This document shows positions 1-11,661 of a stretch of 64,000 nucleotides of DNA, one piece after another. Origin of the DNA: Rhizophagus irregularis. Lineage: Eukaryota > Glomeromycota > Glomeromycetes > Glomerales > Glomeraceae. Location of the stretch: positions 1,860,001 through 1,924,000 of the forward strand of contig NC_089437.1 of assembly GCF_026210795.1 (NCBI RefSeq), given 5' to 3'. The number at the start of each line of letters is the position of its first letter. Position 1 is the stretch's first letter. Position numbers and translations under genes: made by a program. Under the pieces are notes generated by a model. It saw nothing but the letters and a program-made list of their open reading frames with translations. It made no database searches and was not told where the DNA came from.

Positions 1-1753
1 TGGCTAAAAACAATTACATTTTTTTAGGAGGAATTTTAGAACGAAAAAAATAAAATTTCTTCTTCGCAATTCAACCCAATACCAAAATTATTACTATTAC
101 TTACATTTTCCTTATTTTCTTTAAGTGAATTCAAATATTCTCTTGTGTTATTTTGTAATAGCCTAAAGCTTTCAATTATTTCGTTAGATTCAGAATCCAT
201 CTTTTCACTTAAAGTCTATTGTTGTTATTATTGTGAATGTGGTGATAGAAAATTAAAACATATTTTCAACATTCAAAAAAACCATTAAAATATTATTATA
301 TGTCTTATTACATTGAGTTGTTCAGACTGTGCTCCATCTGCTAAACCAAGATTAATTAAAAGAGTTTGTCTAAGTGCATTCAATTCAGCGCGTAATACGT
401 CATCATCTTCCTTCAATTTTTGCTCGTTTTTTTCCATAAGAGCATTTGTTCTATAATAATAATAATAATGTATGTTTAAATATAAATATATAACATAAAG
501 GTCAATCCTAATTCAACAACTTGATGAAAATGATATACATACAATTGTAATTCACGTCTTGTCTCTTCCAATTTAGCTTCAACTTCTCTCTTTTCTAGAC
601 GCATCGTACTTAGGGCTTCTTCACTTGCCATGTGTGATCTTGTTAATTCCAGCTAAATTTAAAGAATCATTTTTTCTAATTTAATATCACTAATTAACTT
701 CTTTTTTTATGGTTATTATTATTAGTGAAGAATTTTCATTAAAATATACCTGAAGCTCTTCTTTCTTTTTCTCTAATTCGGATATATTAGATTGAAGGAC
801 ATTAACATGTTGAGTGTATAAACTGTTAACTTCATAAAGTTCTTTATGCAATTTTTCTGTAATATAATAAAATATGAATAAAATAAAATAAATATTTTTA
901 ACTTTTTTTTTTTTTAAAAAAAAAAATGAGATGCAAAAATGTACCATTTTCTTCAATCTTTCGTGTTAAATCAATGGATCTAGCATCAAGGGAAGCTTTT
1001 AACTTTTCAATTTCTTTTTTTGTTGAACCCAATAACCAACCAGTTGATAGTTTCTAATTGATTAACAAAAAAGGAATGAGCAACATTCGCACCAATCATT
1101 TTACATAATATTCAAGCTAAAAAAAATCAATTCTCTTTACCGCATTTCCTGAATCTTGTAAACTCTGAATACGTTTGGTTAAACGTTCATTGTGAAAATT
1201 CAAAAGATCAAGTTGTTGATGCGACTAGATAATTTTTTAATTAAAAAACAGATATATATAAAATATTTTTTTATTTTTTAGTTATATTTTTCATAATTAA
1301 TTGTAATAAACATACCGCTCGCAACTCTTGTTCTTTTGCTTTGCAATCTTCCTGTAACGATGCATTCGTGACTTGTTCCTATACAAAATCCAGTGTATTA
1401 GATTTTAAAAATTTGAAAAAATCATTTTAATTATTGAATGCGACAAACCTTTCTAACAGCCTTTTTAAGAACAGAATGCTGTGCTTTTATTCTAATATTA
1501 AGATAAATAATGTTTAAAAAAATGAATTAAATGAATTCTAAATAATTATGAAAGTTTTGATGCTTTTACCGAGAAAATTCTGAGAATAATTTTTGATATT
1601 TTTCTGCCAGTTCTTCAGCAGAAGTAACTCCTACTATATGGGGAAGAAAAAACTTGTTAAAAGAAAAGAAAGGAAAATAAAAAATTGAGATAAATTAAAA
1701 GTAGAACCTGAAGACTGAAGCGATGCAGAAGCGGAGATTCGGCCTTCACTCAT
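1..1753 (-). CDS. PPP1R21-like (KLRAQ domain) coiled-coil protein, 3' part cut by window edge
   Basis: Predicted exons, in gene order: 1708-1753, 1570-1633, 1449-1491, 1316-1378, 1141-1224, 945-1053, 750-856, 543-652, 312-450, 105-215, then a further exon from about 3 outward. All junctions keep frame and give about 293 residues. The protein starts MSEGRISASAS. The region AEKYQKLFSEF...RIKAQHSVLKKAV...EQVTNASLQED...NFHNERLTKRIQSLQDS follows the KLRAQ domain of human PPP1R21 (KLRAQ replaced by RIKAQ). The rest is heptad-rich coiled coil (for example LEKKKEELQ, EAKLEETRREL). In animals PPP1R21 is a subunit of the endosomal FERRY complex and a proposed PP1 regulator; such a role here is inferred from family only. 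The start is the first ATG before the conserved block. The C-terminal part lies outside the window. Family assignment is good, function uncertain. Confidence 0.82.
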
Positions 1754-3239
1754 TTTTGATAAATTATTAATATTTTTAATAAAATAAATAAAAATAAAAA
1801 ATAAAAATAAAAAAATTGTAGAAAAAAAAATATTAAGAGAAATATTTTATTTACCGGGTAACAAAGGGTTTGAGACAACCGATAACATCATGTGTTCTAA
1901 GATAATAACTCACATGAACTACGTAGCTTACTTGTATGTAAACTAGTTTTGAATAATTTTGGGACCCTGCATCAGATTTACTATAAAAATGTGGGGAATA
2001 TAGAACAATCAGAAATTATTTTACAAAGAAAAAAAAAAATAAACAGGTAATTATAGTTTGTTTTTTCAGCCTATTCAAACAAAGAGGATTAAGTCAATTC
2101 TTTTCACGAGCTTTAAAACAATGGTTGATTTTGTTCTAAAAGAGGTGTTACAAAAAAAGTATTGTGCAATCTGTTAAATTTTGTGGAGTTAAATTGGCAA
2201 CGGAAAAATGAAGTAGATTGGCTTTTAAAAATATTTTTTTAAAAAAAATTACGAGATTAATTCAATATTGATAGCTGTCATTTTTTATTGTGTTAAGAAG
2301 CATGGCACCGGAATAATAAAAATCTACAAGGAATCTCAAAAAAAGAAAACAAAATTATGAAATCTTTTATCATCAATGACAATGTATTTTAAAAGAACGA
2401 TTTTGTAAAATTTGAACAATTCTAAATGCAAAAGCAAAGCAAGATTATTCTTAAATTTTTTTACTATTTTACATTATTCCATTGTTTCAACTGCATTGAT
2501 ACAATACCATTTCAGAACCTATTTTATGTATTTAACGCAGTAATAGATCCAAAATAATTTTGATTTTGATCAATTCTGGGGAATTAAAAAAAGATCCATT
2601 CATGTAAAAGACGAAGCGATCATGTTCACCGTCATCTAATTTGTTAATGTCCCACTCCAGCGTATGATACTGCATATATCGGGTAAATTACTTTCCGGCT
2701 TCCAATAATAAAAGCAATTTAAAGTGATATAAATGGAGGTCGAAATTTTTTAATATACAAATATGAAATTAATACAAAGATTTGAAATTTGAAATTTGGA
2801 ATTTGGAAATTTGGGATTCGGGATTTCCTAAGAAATTAATTCCTCAGAGTGTATTATTATTATTATTTGTATATCGGATATTTTATTTAAAATTTTTTCC
2901 CCTTTCGGCCTTTCGGATATTTTCACCATAATAAAAAATAACGATCATAATATATAGCAAATCATGTAAAGTACGGTAAAATTATGATAATTTCGTGAAG
3001 AATATCGGAAAAACTTGCAATTTGCGATTCACAAAAAAAACCGATTCTAAAAGTTTGATGATTTTTTTTTTTAAAAAAAAAATGATCAATATCATAATGG
3101 TGATACGAATTACAAAAAAAAAAATAATAATTGTCTCATCGATCTACCGATAAAATCTTCATCATCATTAGCTATATATCATCTCTATCTCCTTTTTAAC
3201 GAAAAAACTATTTACTTTGGCTCATAATTTCGTAGAATA
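1754..3239. other. Divergent intergenic region, PPP1R21-like / PMP47
   Basis: No coding sequence seen. It separates two divergently transcribed genes and so should hold both promoters. It is AT-rich and contains a short degenerate run of GAAATTTG/GGAATTTGG units around 2780-2826 and a T9A9 self-complementary tract near 3062-3082. I recognise no specific factor site. Confidence 0.6.
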
Positions 3240-4749
3240 ATGTCTGAAAACGTTGCTCACGCTCTTAGTGGTTTGTAAAAATTCTAATTTAAAATAAGCT
3301 TTTATTTTACTTTATTTGACTAATTCTTTAATTTAGGTGCTGGTGGAGGTATCATATCAATGGTTTTAACTTATCCATTGATTACTGTTAGTTCTCGTCT
3401 TCAAGTGCAAAAAGATACAAAGGGAGCCGATGCTTACAAAGTGATAATATTATAATTAATGTCCAAAGAAAAATTTCATTTCATATTGATGTTAATAAAT
3501 TATGGTTCATTAGGGAGGAAAAGATACTATTGTCAAGATTTTGAAAAATGAGGGCTTTAGAGGATTATACTCGTAAGAATTAAAATTATAAAATTATTTC
3601 ATCAAAATTTAATCCAAGCAGATCATATTAAAATGGTTGAAAGGGACTTAAATTTAAATATAATCAATTTAACTTGAAGACACCGTATGTTGTTCCTTAT
3701 ATATACATTATTTTTTATTAAAAAAATACAGAGGTTTAAATTCGGCCATATTCGGAATTGCGTTGACAAATGGTACGTTCGTTTTATGTTATAATTTGAA
3801 AATTATCGTAGAAACTTTGAGAAAAATTAGTTACTAACTTTGGTGAATTTCAAATTAGGCGTTTACTATTATTTTTATGAGTCTATAAAGGCCGTTTTTG
3901 AAAAAATTGAACGTCCAATATCAGTCATAGAATCCATGATCGCTGGAGCAATAGCTGGTTCAGCTACAGTTTTAGTTACAAACCCAATTTGGGTGGTAAA
4001 TGTAAGTCTTAAAGGAAGATCTTTTTTTTTTAAAAAAAAAATTAACATAAATAAATTCATTTAAAAGACTCGAATGACAACACGTAAAGAACCTTTGGAT
4101 GAGAATGAGAAGCAAAAACATAAAAAATTAGGAACCATCAAAACGATCTCGAAAATCATTAATGAAGATGGAATTAAAAGTTTATGGCAAGGAGTTGTCC
4201 CAGCTCTTATTCTAGTTATTAATCCAATTATTCAATATACCGTATATGAACAAATTAAGGCTCGTATAGAAAAATTTAAAGAATTAGGGAATTTGGATTT
4301 TTTTTTATTAGGAGCCATTAGTAAACTTGTTGCTACCGGTTCTACTTATCCTTACATGTAAGTATAATTTTTTTTCTAATACATATATCTTTAAATATAT
4401 AATATATAATATATATATATTAATATAATATATATATTTTTTTTCATCTATTTTCAGTGTTATTAAATCACGTATGCAGTTACGTCAAACTGATGATGCA
4501 CGTTATAAAAATACATGGGATGGACTTCAGAAAATCATCGCAAATGAAGGTTACAGTGGCCTTTATAAGGGAATTGCATCAAAATTACTTCAATCAGTTT
4601 TGACTGCCGCATTTTTATTCATGTATAAGGAAGCTTTATTCAAGTTATCCGTTAAAATTTTATCATTAATGAAAATCAAAAATGTTGAAGCTTTATTCAA
4701 GTTATCCGTTAAAAAATTATCATTAATGAAAATCAAAAATGTTCAATGA
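3240..4749 (+). CDS. Peroxisomal adenine nucleotide carrier, PMP47/SLC25A17 type
   Basis: Seven exons: 3240-3270, 3337-3440, 3514-3572, 3732-3772, 3859-4001, 4068-4357, 4458-4749 (319 aa, frame intact). Mitochondrial-carrier fold with three repeats. Px[DE]xx[KR]-like motifs appear as YPLITVSSRLQVQ (repeat 1), NPIWVVNTRM (repeat 2) and YPYIVIKSRMQLR (repeat 3), and each repeat is followed by a GxxGLYxG/SLWQG-type motif. The YPLITxSxR form in place of PxD is typical of fungal PMP47/Ant1, which imports ATP into peroxisomes in exchange for AMP/ADP to support fatty-acid activation. The start ATG directly precedes ENVAHALSGAGGG, matching the short N-terminus of the family. The C-terminus is odd: the last 19-residue segment is tandemly duplicated (see repeat at 4630-4743). 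Confidence 0.93.
4630..4743 (+). repeat. In-frame 57-bp tandem duplication at the carrier C-terminus
   Basis: Two consecutive 57-bp units, 4630-4686 and 4687-4743, differ at two bases (ATT versus AAA codon). They encode EALFKLSVKILSLMKIKNV and the same with KKL. The stop follows two codons after the second copy. The duplication adds 19 residues after the sixth transmembrane helix. Confidence 0.97.
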
Positions 4750-7700
4750 TAAATTATGAAATTAATTTTTGGCCAAAATTAAGAAAAAAAAAAAAGACAA
4801 TTTTCGTTTTTTCCTCGTGATTATAATTAATAATTTATTTAATAATCAGATAATTTACATTGTAGATGAGATATAGTTTATCCGTTTATGTATTGATTAG
4901 TATTAATTAAGAATAAATTAAAACTATAATGAAATTCGCGAAACTGTTGGGGAACACTTAATGTTTATGGAAAAGATTTTACTTTACATTCCCTAATTTA
5001 TAAATTCCATTGTTCTGCTAATAATCTTTAAGGTACATTCAAAAATGTACACGGACTTTGGAAAATCTATTTGATGATTGAAAGTTTACTTTTTTTAAAA
5101 AAAAAATGGGCGGGGAAGATGATGAAAAAAAAAAATATGTTTGATAATATAAGCGCGTGATCAAATTAAAGTTTACTCATTAAAATCAATTTTCAACTGG
5201 AATTTACATAAAGTTATAATACATATATGGTATGGATCAACTGTACGAACAAAATATTGCGTTATATCTTCGTTTTTTCATGTAATTTACATACGTTTTA
5301 CTTTTTACTCACGATAAAAAGAATTGTACCACAGGAATTTATACATATACAGATAAAACTAGTAATTATTTATCATTTATATAAAAACTTTTATCAAATT
5401 TTTTAAAAAAAAAGGAATAAAAAGCAAATTTCAAAAAAAGCAAACCAAACCCACAAGATCGTGCATTAAAAGCATTTGATAATTTTTTTCTCGATCACAA
5501 ATTCTATGCCGTGTAACTTTACAGGTATTTGGCTTTCTTTTATTATTTTATTAAGGTAAAGAGCCGCTTAAATAGCGGAGAAACCGTTGATTTTAGTGAG
5601 CCAACTTGAAAAAGTCAAGAATTTAGATGAACGACAAAACAACACCAACAAGGGTAGTTACGGGGGAAGTCCTGAGTCATGAAATGATAACTCACGATAA
5701 AATTAAAGATTTCTTTAATATATTGAATCTCTCCATTTAGTAATCAACACTCCGAAAATGTTTACCAAATATTTATTGTAGATAAAAACAAGAAAAAAGA
5801 ATTTTTCATGCGGGATAAAATGTTTGTGCATAATTGTCATAATTATGTTCGAAAGACTCGCATATAATCGCACAGACAAATCGATGAATGCTAGACTTTT
5901 TTTACGATGCTTAGAGATTTCAAAAAAAAAAATATATATATATATATTCGGTTCCTTTTAATTATATATATTATATATACAGTATACGCCTACAAACTGA
6001 ATAAATCATTCTTTGGAATGAAAAGGGTTGAAAAAGTTCAAATTTTTTATAACTTTTCTGTCAATTAAATTTTAAGATTCATCTATGACCCGAAATGCGA
6101 ATCCTTACCGTTCTAATCATTTTTTCTTGCCCGGTAACTGTGAGATTAAAAATCTAGATTTTTTCTCTCGATATAAACGTATATAGTAAATATTTATGAA
6201 GATAACAGCAGGTTTCTTTTGATTTGGTGAGATGTTTGACAGAGTTTCAGTTTGTGTTGTGCGGGATTTGTGGCGCATTGCATAAAATTTACTAAATTTA
6301 TAATTTATTATTAAAACAAATTATATATTATTACGTAAAATATATTTATGTATTATAAAAAATGTACTTCGGCTATTTTATGAAGAATTTTACCGGTAAA
6401 CCCAAAATTACTGAAAAAATAAAAACTTTTGCAATTTAAGGTCTTTCAACCGTTCACGCATTCACGCATAAAACTCATACATTATTCCACAATCAGGTTC
6501 TTTACAACTGATGTAATGTTACATAAAAAACTTTAATCAATTAAAAATTTCGTTTACCTAATTTTTTTTTATTCATACTATTTATCGATTAAAAAACTCA
6601 TGTTCCCCTTCTTATCTGATATCATTAAAAGAAATTCTACGGAATACGGATATTATGTCGGACGAATGTAAATTATTTTGATTAATTTGGCTGAATTAAT
6701 TCAAGTTCACCTTCCTATTAAAATATTAAGATTTAGTTACACGTGATGTAAAATAAATTACTTTGTTTACAGGAAAAAGAATAGATTTCCTCTCCTACCT
6801 TTTACCTTTTCGGTAAAAATTTTCAATAGACGTTGCACCTTTTTTTGAAATATTTCTCCGATAGTTCAATGCATATGGGAGTGAAATCATTTATTTATAT
6901 TTCTGTTTCCTATATTAAAAAACATCAAGATTTATATCAGTAATACGATAATATAAAAATCTTTTTTAAATAATGAATATTATTTATTCATTGAACCCAG
7001 AAAAAGCAATGAATCAAAAATTTTTTTTTTTTTTTTTATAACTATTACTTTAGAACTCTTGTGTTGCAGGAGACAACAAAAAAAACCAGTAGTTTTATGC
7101 ATATATCATCGTGTAACCTTGCTTTTCTTTTCGTTACCCCACAGGCATCTGTTTAATTATTAAACGTTAAAGATAAGTAAAATTTTTAAAGATATTTCAT
7201 GTAAAGTAATAATCCTCAAGTGAGAATTTTGAGTTATGTCTTTGTTATGATTTGGCTTTTGTTTTTTCATTCCTTCGCTTCTTTGTTTTTATTCAGTTCT
7301 GTTAATTATCTGCGTCTTATCGCCCAAACCAGTACACAATTATAACTCTTCCAGGTATAGTAAATCAAAAAAACCTGTTTAATCTTATTTGTCAGTTCAT
7401 TTTATTTGTGTTCGTAAAAGCAAAAAAAAAACACAACAAAAAAAATTAATAAAAGGACCAACATCTCACATCCCCCTCCTCCCGCGCTCTTTGCAGCACT
7501 TTCTTAACTGTTTGTGTCGCCTAATTTTTTTCAAAAAAATCATTTTCTCTTGAAAATCCTAAGTAAAAAAAATTTTTTTTTATACATAGCTTATAGTGTA
7601 TTACATCCAGGTGTTTAAAAAAAAAAAAAAAAAAAGAGTAATACATCTTTTTTTTATATTATATTATTGTATTTTCTTTTACTGCTCTGTGAGACAAATT

Positions 7701-8479
7701 TTTTTCCAGCGTTAGTCTCATAAAAGAACCCAAAAAATAATTTTTTTTTTTACGTTATCGCAGACCATTACTTATTTAATATATTATTTACATTATTACA
7801 TATATAGTATAAGCTGATTAAACTCCACGTACAAACTATTAGAGTACTACGCATACAACTGAAATAACAACAAAAACATTCGTCATCAATAACAACACAA
7901 TAAATTTACTCCATCATTATCCGAATCAATAACAATTCATTTTTTCCTTTTCTCGACTTGCTAGTTATAAATACTTCACTTAGTTGTCGTATCTTAAGGT
8001 TTGTGTTGTTCTCTTTTTGAATCCGAGTTTACAAAGTTGTTAATGTCGCCGGTTTGGTTAAAGTAAAATATATATATACATAAAAGTATAAAGGTAAGTT
8101 GAATTTTTTTTTTTATTAAAATACATGTGAACTTGGGAAAAGATTATTAATTATTCTTCTTTTTAAAATTAATTGATTTGAATCTTTTCGGTTTTTATCT
8201 GCTGTTGTTTATCTTTACTTTAAATTGAATTTATTATAAACACACTTTATTTTTAAACTACCATATTCTTTAAAAACCCGTTGTTTATTCATTCGAAATT
8301 TGTCTTTTTTTGTTATTTATATAACTCTCAAAAAAAAAAAAAAACGATATAAACAAACGTTTTATTTTTCTTATTTTTTATTTTTATTTTTTTCAACTCA
8401 ACAAAAACCGTTTCACTTTTTCCTATTTTGTTTTTTTTTTTATTTATTATTCGAATTTTCGGTTTCGCTTTTTCTCATT
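4750..8479. other. Long gene-free region upstream of the C2H2 gene
   Basis: 3.7 kb with no supportable ORF. It is very AT-rich with many homopolymer A and T runs and short (TA)n tracts (for example 5932-5950). It should include the PMP47 3' UTR and a long promoter/leader for the zinc-finger gene. A GTAAGT-type donor at about 8094 (AAAGGTAAGTT) could belong to a 5' UTR intron, but I see no convincing matching acceptor. Confidence 0.5.
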
Positions 8480-10171
8480 ATGAATTCTCTTTACAACTTA
8501 ACGTCTTTTGATTCTTTATATAACTGTTCACCGTCTCAATATCAATTAAATCAATATCAATTACAATATCAACAAGCTATACCATCAACTATATTGACCT
8601 CTAATCTTTTTGACCAATCTCCACCTTCTCCCTCTTCTCCTACAGAAGCAGTTGCTATAGCTTACGCTCAACAACACGCTTGCAACAATAATAGTTCACC
8701 GCATCATAAAGTTTTTCAATCACAACAGGAACAAATTCATCAATCAGATATTTATATTCCTGCAACTGATTATCCTTCTCCTCGCATAGACCCTTACGAT
8801 TCGACTAACTTAGACGGAATAATGACAGAAAATTCTCAAGTTACAACTTCTTCTCCCCCTTCATTCTCAAGTGAATTACATGATACCAAACCGGTGACTA
8901 TTAGTGGAGGTCATGGAAGCCACGAAGCATATCCTTCCACTCCTACAACGTATGTATAATATTAATAAGTTACGATTTTGAGATCAATCGATTTTGTTAT
9001 TATTGTTATACCCCATTACAACAATTACTTTCTTCCCCCCCCCTCCCTCTCTTCCCTCTTCTTTCTCCCTCTTTATAACTTATTCAAAAAAAATTATTCG
9101 GTTAGATATGCTTCAGCTTCGTATCCCGCATCTACAGCACCCACCACTACGGCCTACCTTACTCCTGGAAATGGTAAGCATCTTATAAATATATTTTTTT
9201 TTTCCTCTTCAATATGTTCTTTAATTATTCATTTTCTCATAAATTTTTTTTTAAAAAAAATTTATATAGAAACTACTACAGGTGATGCAAATTCCGAAAA
9301 TTGGAATGGGTCACCCCCATTCTCTTCTTATCAATCCGGAAAACAACCTAAAGGTTTTGATGAAAGGGCTATAGATCCCACTTTCTTTAGTGATCCTTCA
9401 ATGATAAAACCTAACGGTCCAACTACTTCTTCGATGACTTATTACGGACAAGGATCTGTAGGTTATGATCGAAATGGCATGCAGCATCACGGGACCGGCT
9501 TTCCGCCAGGATTGCCACCAACGCCACAAGATTATCCTATCTCGATGGGAAGGTACTCCAATGGTAATAACTTGGGATTGCCACCTAGCTCAAATGGGAA
9601 CACTCCAAAGTCATCACCAGGACAACAAAGGCCTTCAGCCGTCCCAACGCCTCAAGCCATGATGACCACCTTCAGTTCGAAGACCGTTTCCTCAACTCCA
9701 AAAAGGTACAAGTGTAATATTTGTCAAAAAAGGTTCACTAGACCAAGTTCTTTGCAGACACATATGTATAGTCACACTGGAGAAAAACGTAAGTTTGTTT
9801 AAATCGTATAATCTTCTCAAATGCATTTTGTCATCTTTCTAATTGGGATTTTGTTTTGATCATCTTTTTTTCCTTTTCTGTATGCGTTCCACAAACGACT
9901 GATGATTTAATTATAAAACGCATGATTTAAATTATTGTTCATAATTGACTTTCTTATCATCATCATTTAACTTTTTTAAAATCAATTCAGCCTTTAAATG
10001 TCCAATTGAGGGATGTGGTCGTCATTTCTCAGTTGTTAGTAATCTTCGCCGCCATCAGAAAATTCACACGAGTAATGTGAGTCCCGTTTTCATATTGTTA
10101 AATTTTTTTTTCTTATGTTTTTCACAAATATTAGTTTCAAAAAAAAAAATGATTTTTTACTTTTATAGTAA
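8480..10171 (+). CDS. Two-finger C2H2 transcription factor (FlbC/Azf1-like finger pair)
   Basis: Exons 8480-8949, 9106-9173, 9270-9788, 9991-10076, then a stop formed at 10169-10171 after the last splice (381 aa). The long N-terminal part is low-complexity, rich in Ser, Pro, Gln, Asn and Tyr, typical of a disordered activation region. Near the C-terminus are two fingers: YKCNICQKRFTRPSSLQTH (C-x2-C-x12-H-x3-H) and, joined by the linker TGEKP, CPIEGCGRHFSVVSNLRRH (C-x4-C-x12-H-x3-H). The second finger begins in exon 4, so TGEKP is split by an intron. This pair resembles the DNA-binding pair of fungal developmental regulators such as FlbC/Azf1. Nuclear DNA binding is expected, target unknown. 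The start follows a long in-frame stretch of low-complexity sequence; I chose MNSLYNLTSFDS because upstream codons are homopolymer-derived. If the last intron is retained, the C-terminus extends to about 10307. Confidence 0.85.
9031..9078 (+). repeat. Polypyrimidine tract in intron 1 of the C2H2 gene
   Basis: An almost pure C/T run inside the first intron, much longer than the usual acceptor tract. It is simple sequence with the potential for purine-strand structure. Confidence 0.85.
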
Positions 10172-11661
10172 TGAACAATCGACCTCCTCTTTGTATTTAG
10201 CGTTAGGAATTTTCCTAGCAAACATAACACACACCAAGCATTACATGAAAAAAAAAAACCTAAAGATCATTTCAAACCGCGAATTTTTACCAAATACCAT
10301 TTTGTAACTTGATTTATTATTGCACAAGACGAAATAATGATGATAGTCCCGTAATTATTCAAAATATAACGTAACCATCCAACCTTTGCGGTTTATTTTT
10401 CTTTTTTTTTCCTTTTCTTTTTTTTCTTTACTTTTCATATTCTACTAACCTCTTTGTATATGAGTTGTACGTAATTCGTCTAAAAAAAAAAACAAAATAG
10501 AGAGAAAGATTTGTCGATTTCAACAAAAAAAAAACAAAAAAAAAGCCAAAAAAAAAAACAAAAGTTAGCAAGCAATTTCGCGTTTTTTTTTCTCGTTTTT
10601 TTAACATTCATCAATTATTGCTTGACCTACAAAAAAATTATGTTTTCTTTATATTTTTTTTTTAATCCGTGTAAATTTTGATAATTTTCGAATATGATTT
10701 TACTTTCATGGTATATTATTAGTCATTTACATAAAATGGATTGATTCCCTTTCTCTATTATATGAAATTTTTTCCTTTTTTTGTACAGTTGTTTTTACTT
10801 ATTACATTTTATTAGTTTAAATTATTCTCTCTTTTTTTTTAAAAAAAAAAAAAAGAAATACGCAAAATCAGTTTTTTTAGTTTGAGAGACTTATCATAGT
10901 TTTATATAAATAACGGTTAATTACGGAAATATATAGTATATATTACATTAAAAAAAAATATATATATATTAATTTATGAAAAAAAAACCTATATTTTCCT
11001 TTGTATTGTATATACTAGGATTTGGATTAGGTATATAAAATGATGTTTTTTAGGGTTTATTGTGTTAGGTATTTTTATAACATATGCTGTATATATTATA
11101 TGGTAAATAAAAAAGAAATAATTTTTCGAAGTTGATTATACATCTTTAATGATATAACGGAATAAAACTTTTTTTTTTAAAAAAAAGAAAAACTATTAAC
11201 TTTATTTTTTTTTTGTAAAAATGATAAAAACATAAAATATAAAAATATTGTGAGAGAAAAAAAAATAAGGAAGGTTTAAAAATATCAATTAAAAAAGAAA
11301 CGAATAAAAAAATCTATATATATATATATATATTATATATCATTACTGAAAAAGAAAGAAAAAAAACGTTACCGAATTAATAGTTTATACTTTTACTACA
11401 GAGTAAAAAAGAAAAAAAAGAAAAAAGAAAAAGCTTGCCCTATTTTTTAATATACATATGGTATAAATTAATTTATATGTTGAGCAAAAAACTTTTTTTA
11501 TATCGTGTTTTTTGGGTTTTTTTTTTTAAAAAAAAAGAAAATGTGAATCATTTCAAATTCTTTGCAAAATAATATATAATATCTACAACAATAAAATTTT
11601 CAACAAATATTTTTTTTTTTTAAAAAAAAAAGTCTTTTAATAAATGTAAACAACTACATGA
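10172..11661. other. Convergent intergenic region with TnAn tracts
   Basis: No gene seen between two convergent genes. It holds both 3' UTRs. It has repeated T8-10A8-12 self-complementary tracts (about 10832-10853, 11170-11187, 11521-11537, 11610-11631) and (TA)n runs at 10957-10970 and 11316-11338. Confidence 0.6.

Noticed and set aside
8300-8479. Upstream in-frame extension of the C2H2 protein
   Set aside because: The extension is encoded by poly-T/poly-A runs (Phe/Lys-rich) and lacks an ATG at its 5' end; the start at 8480 begins normal low-complexity activator sequence.
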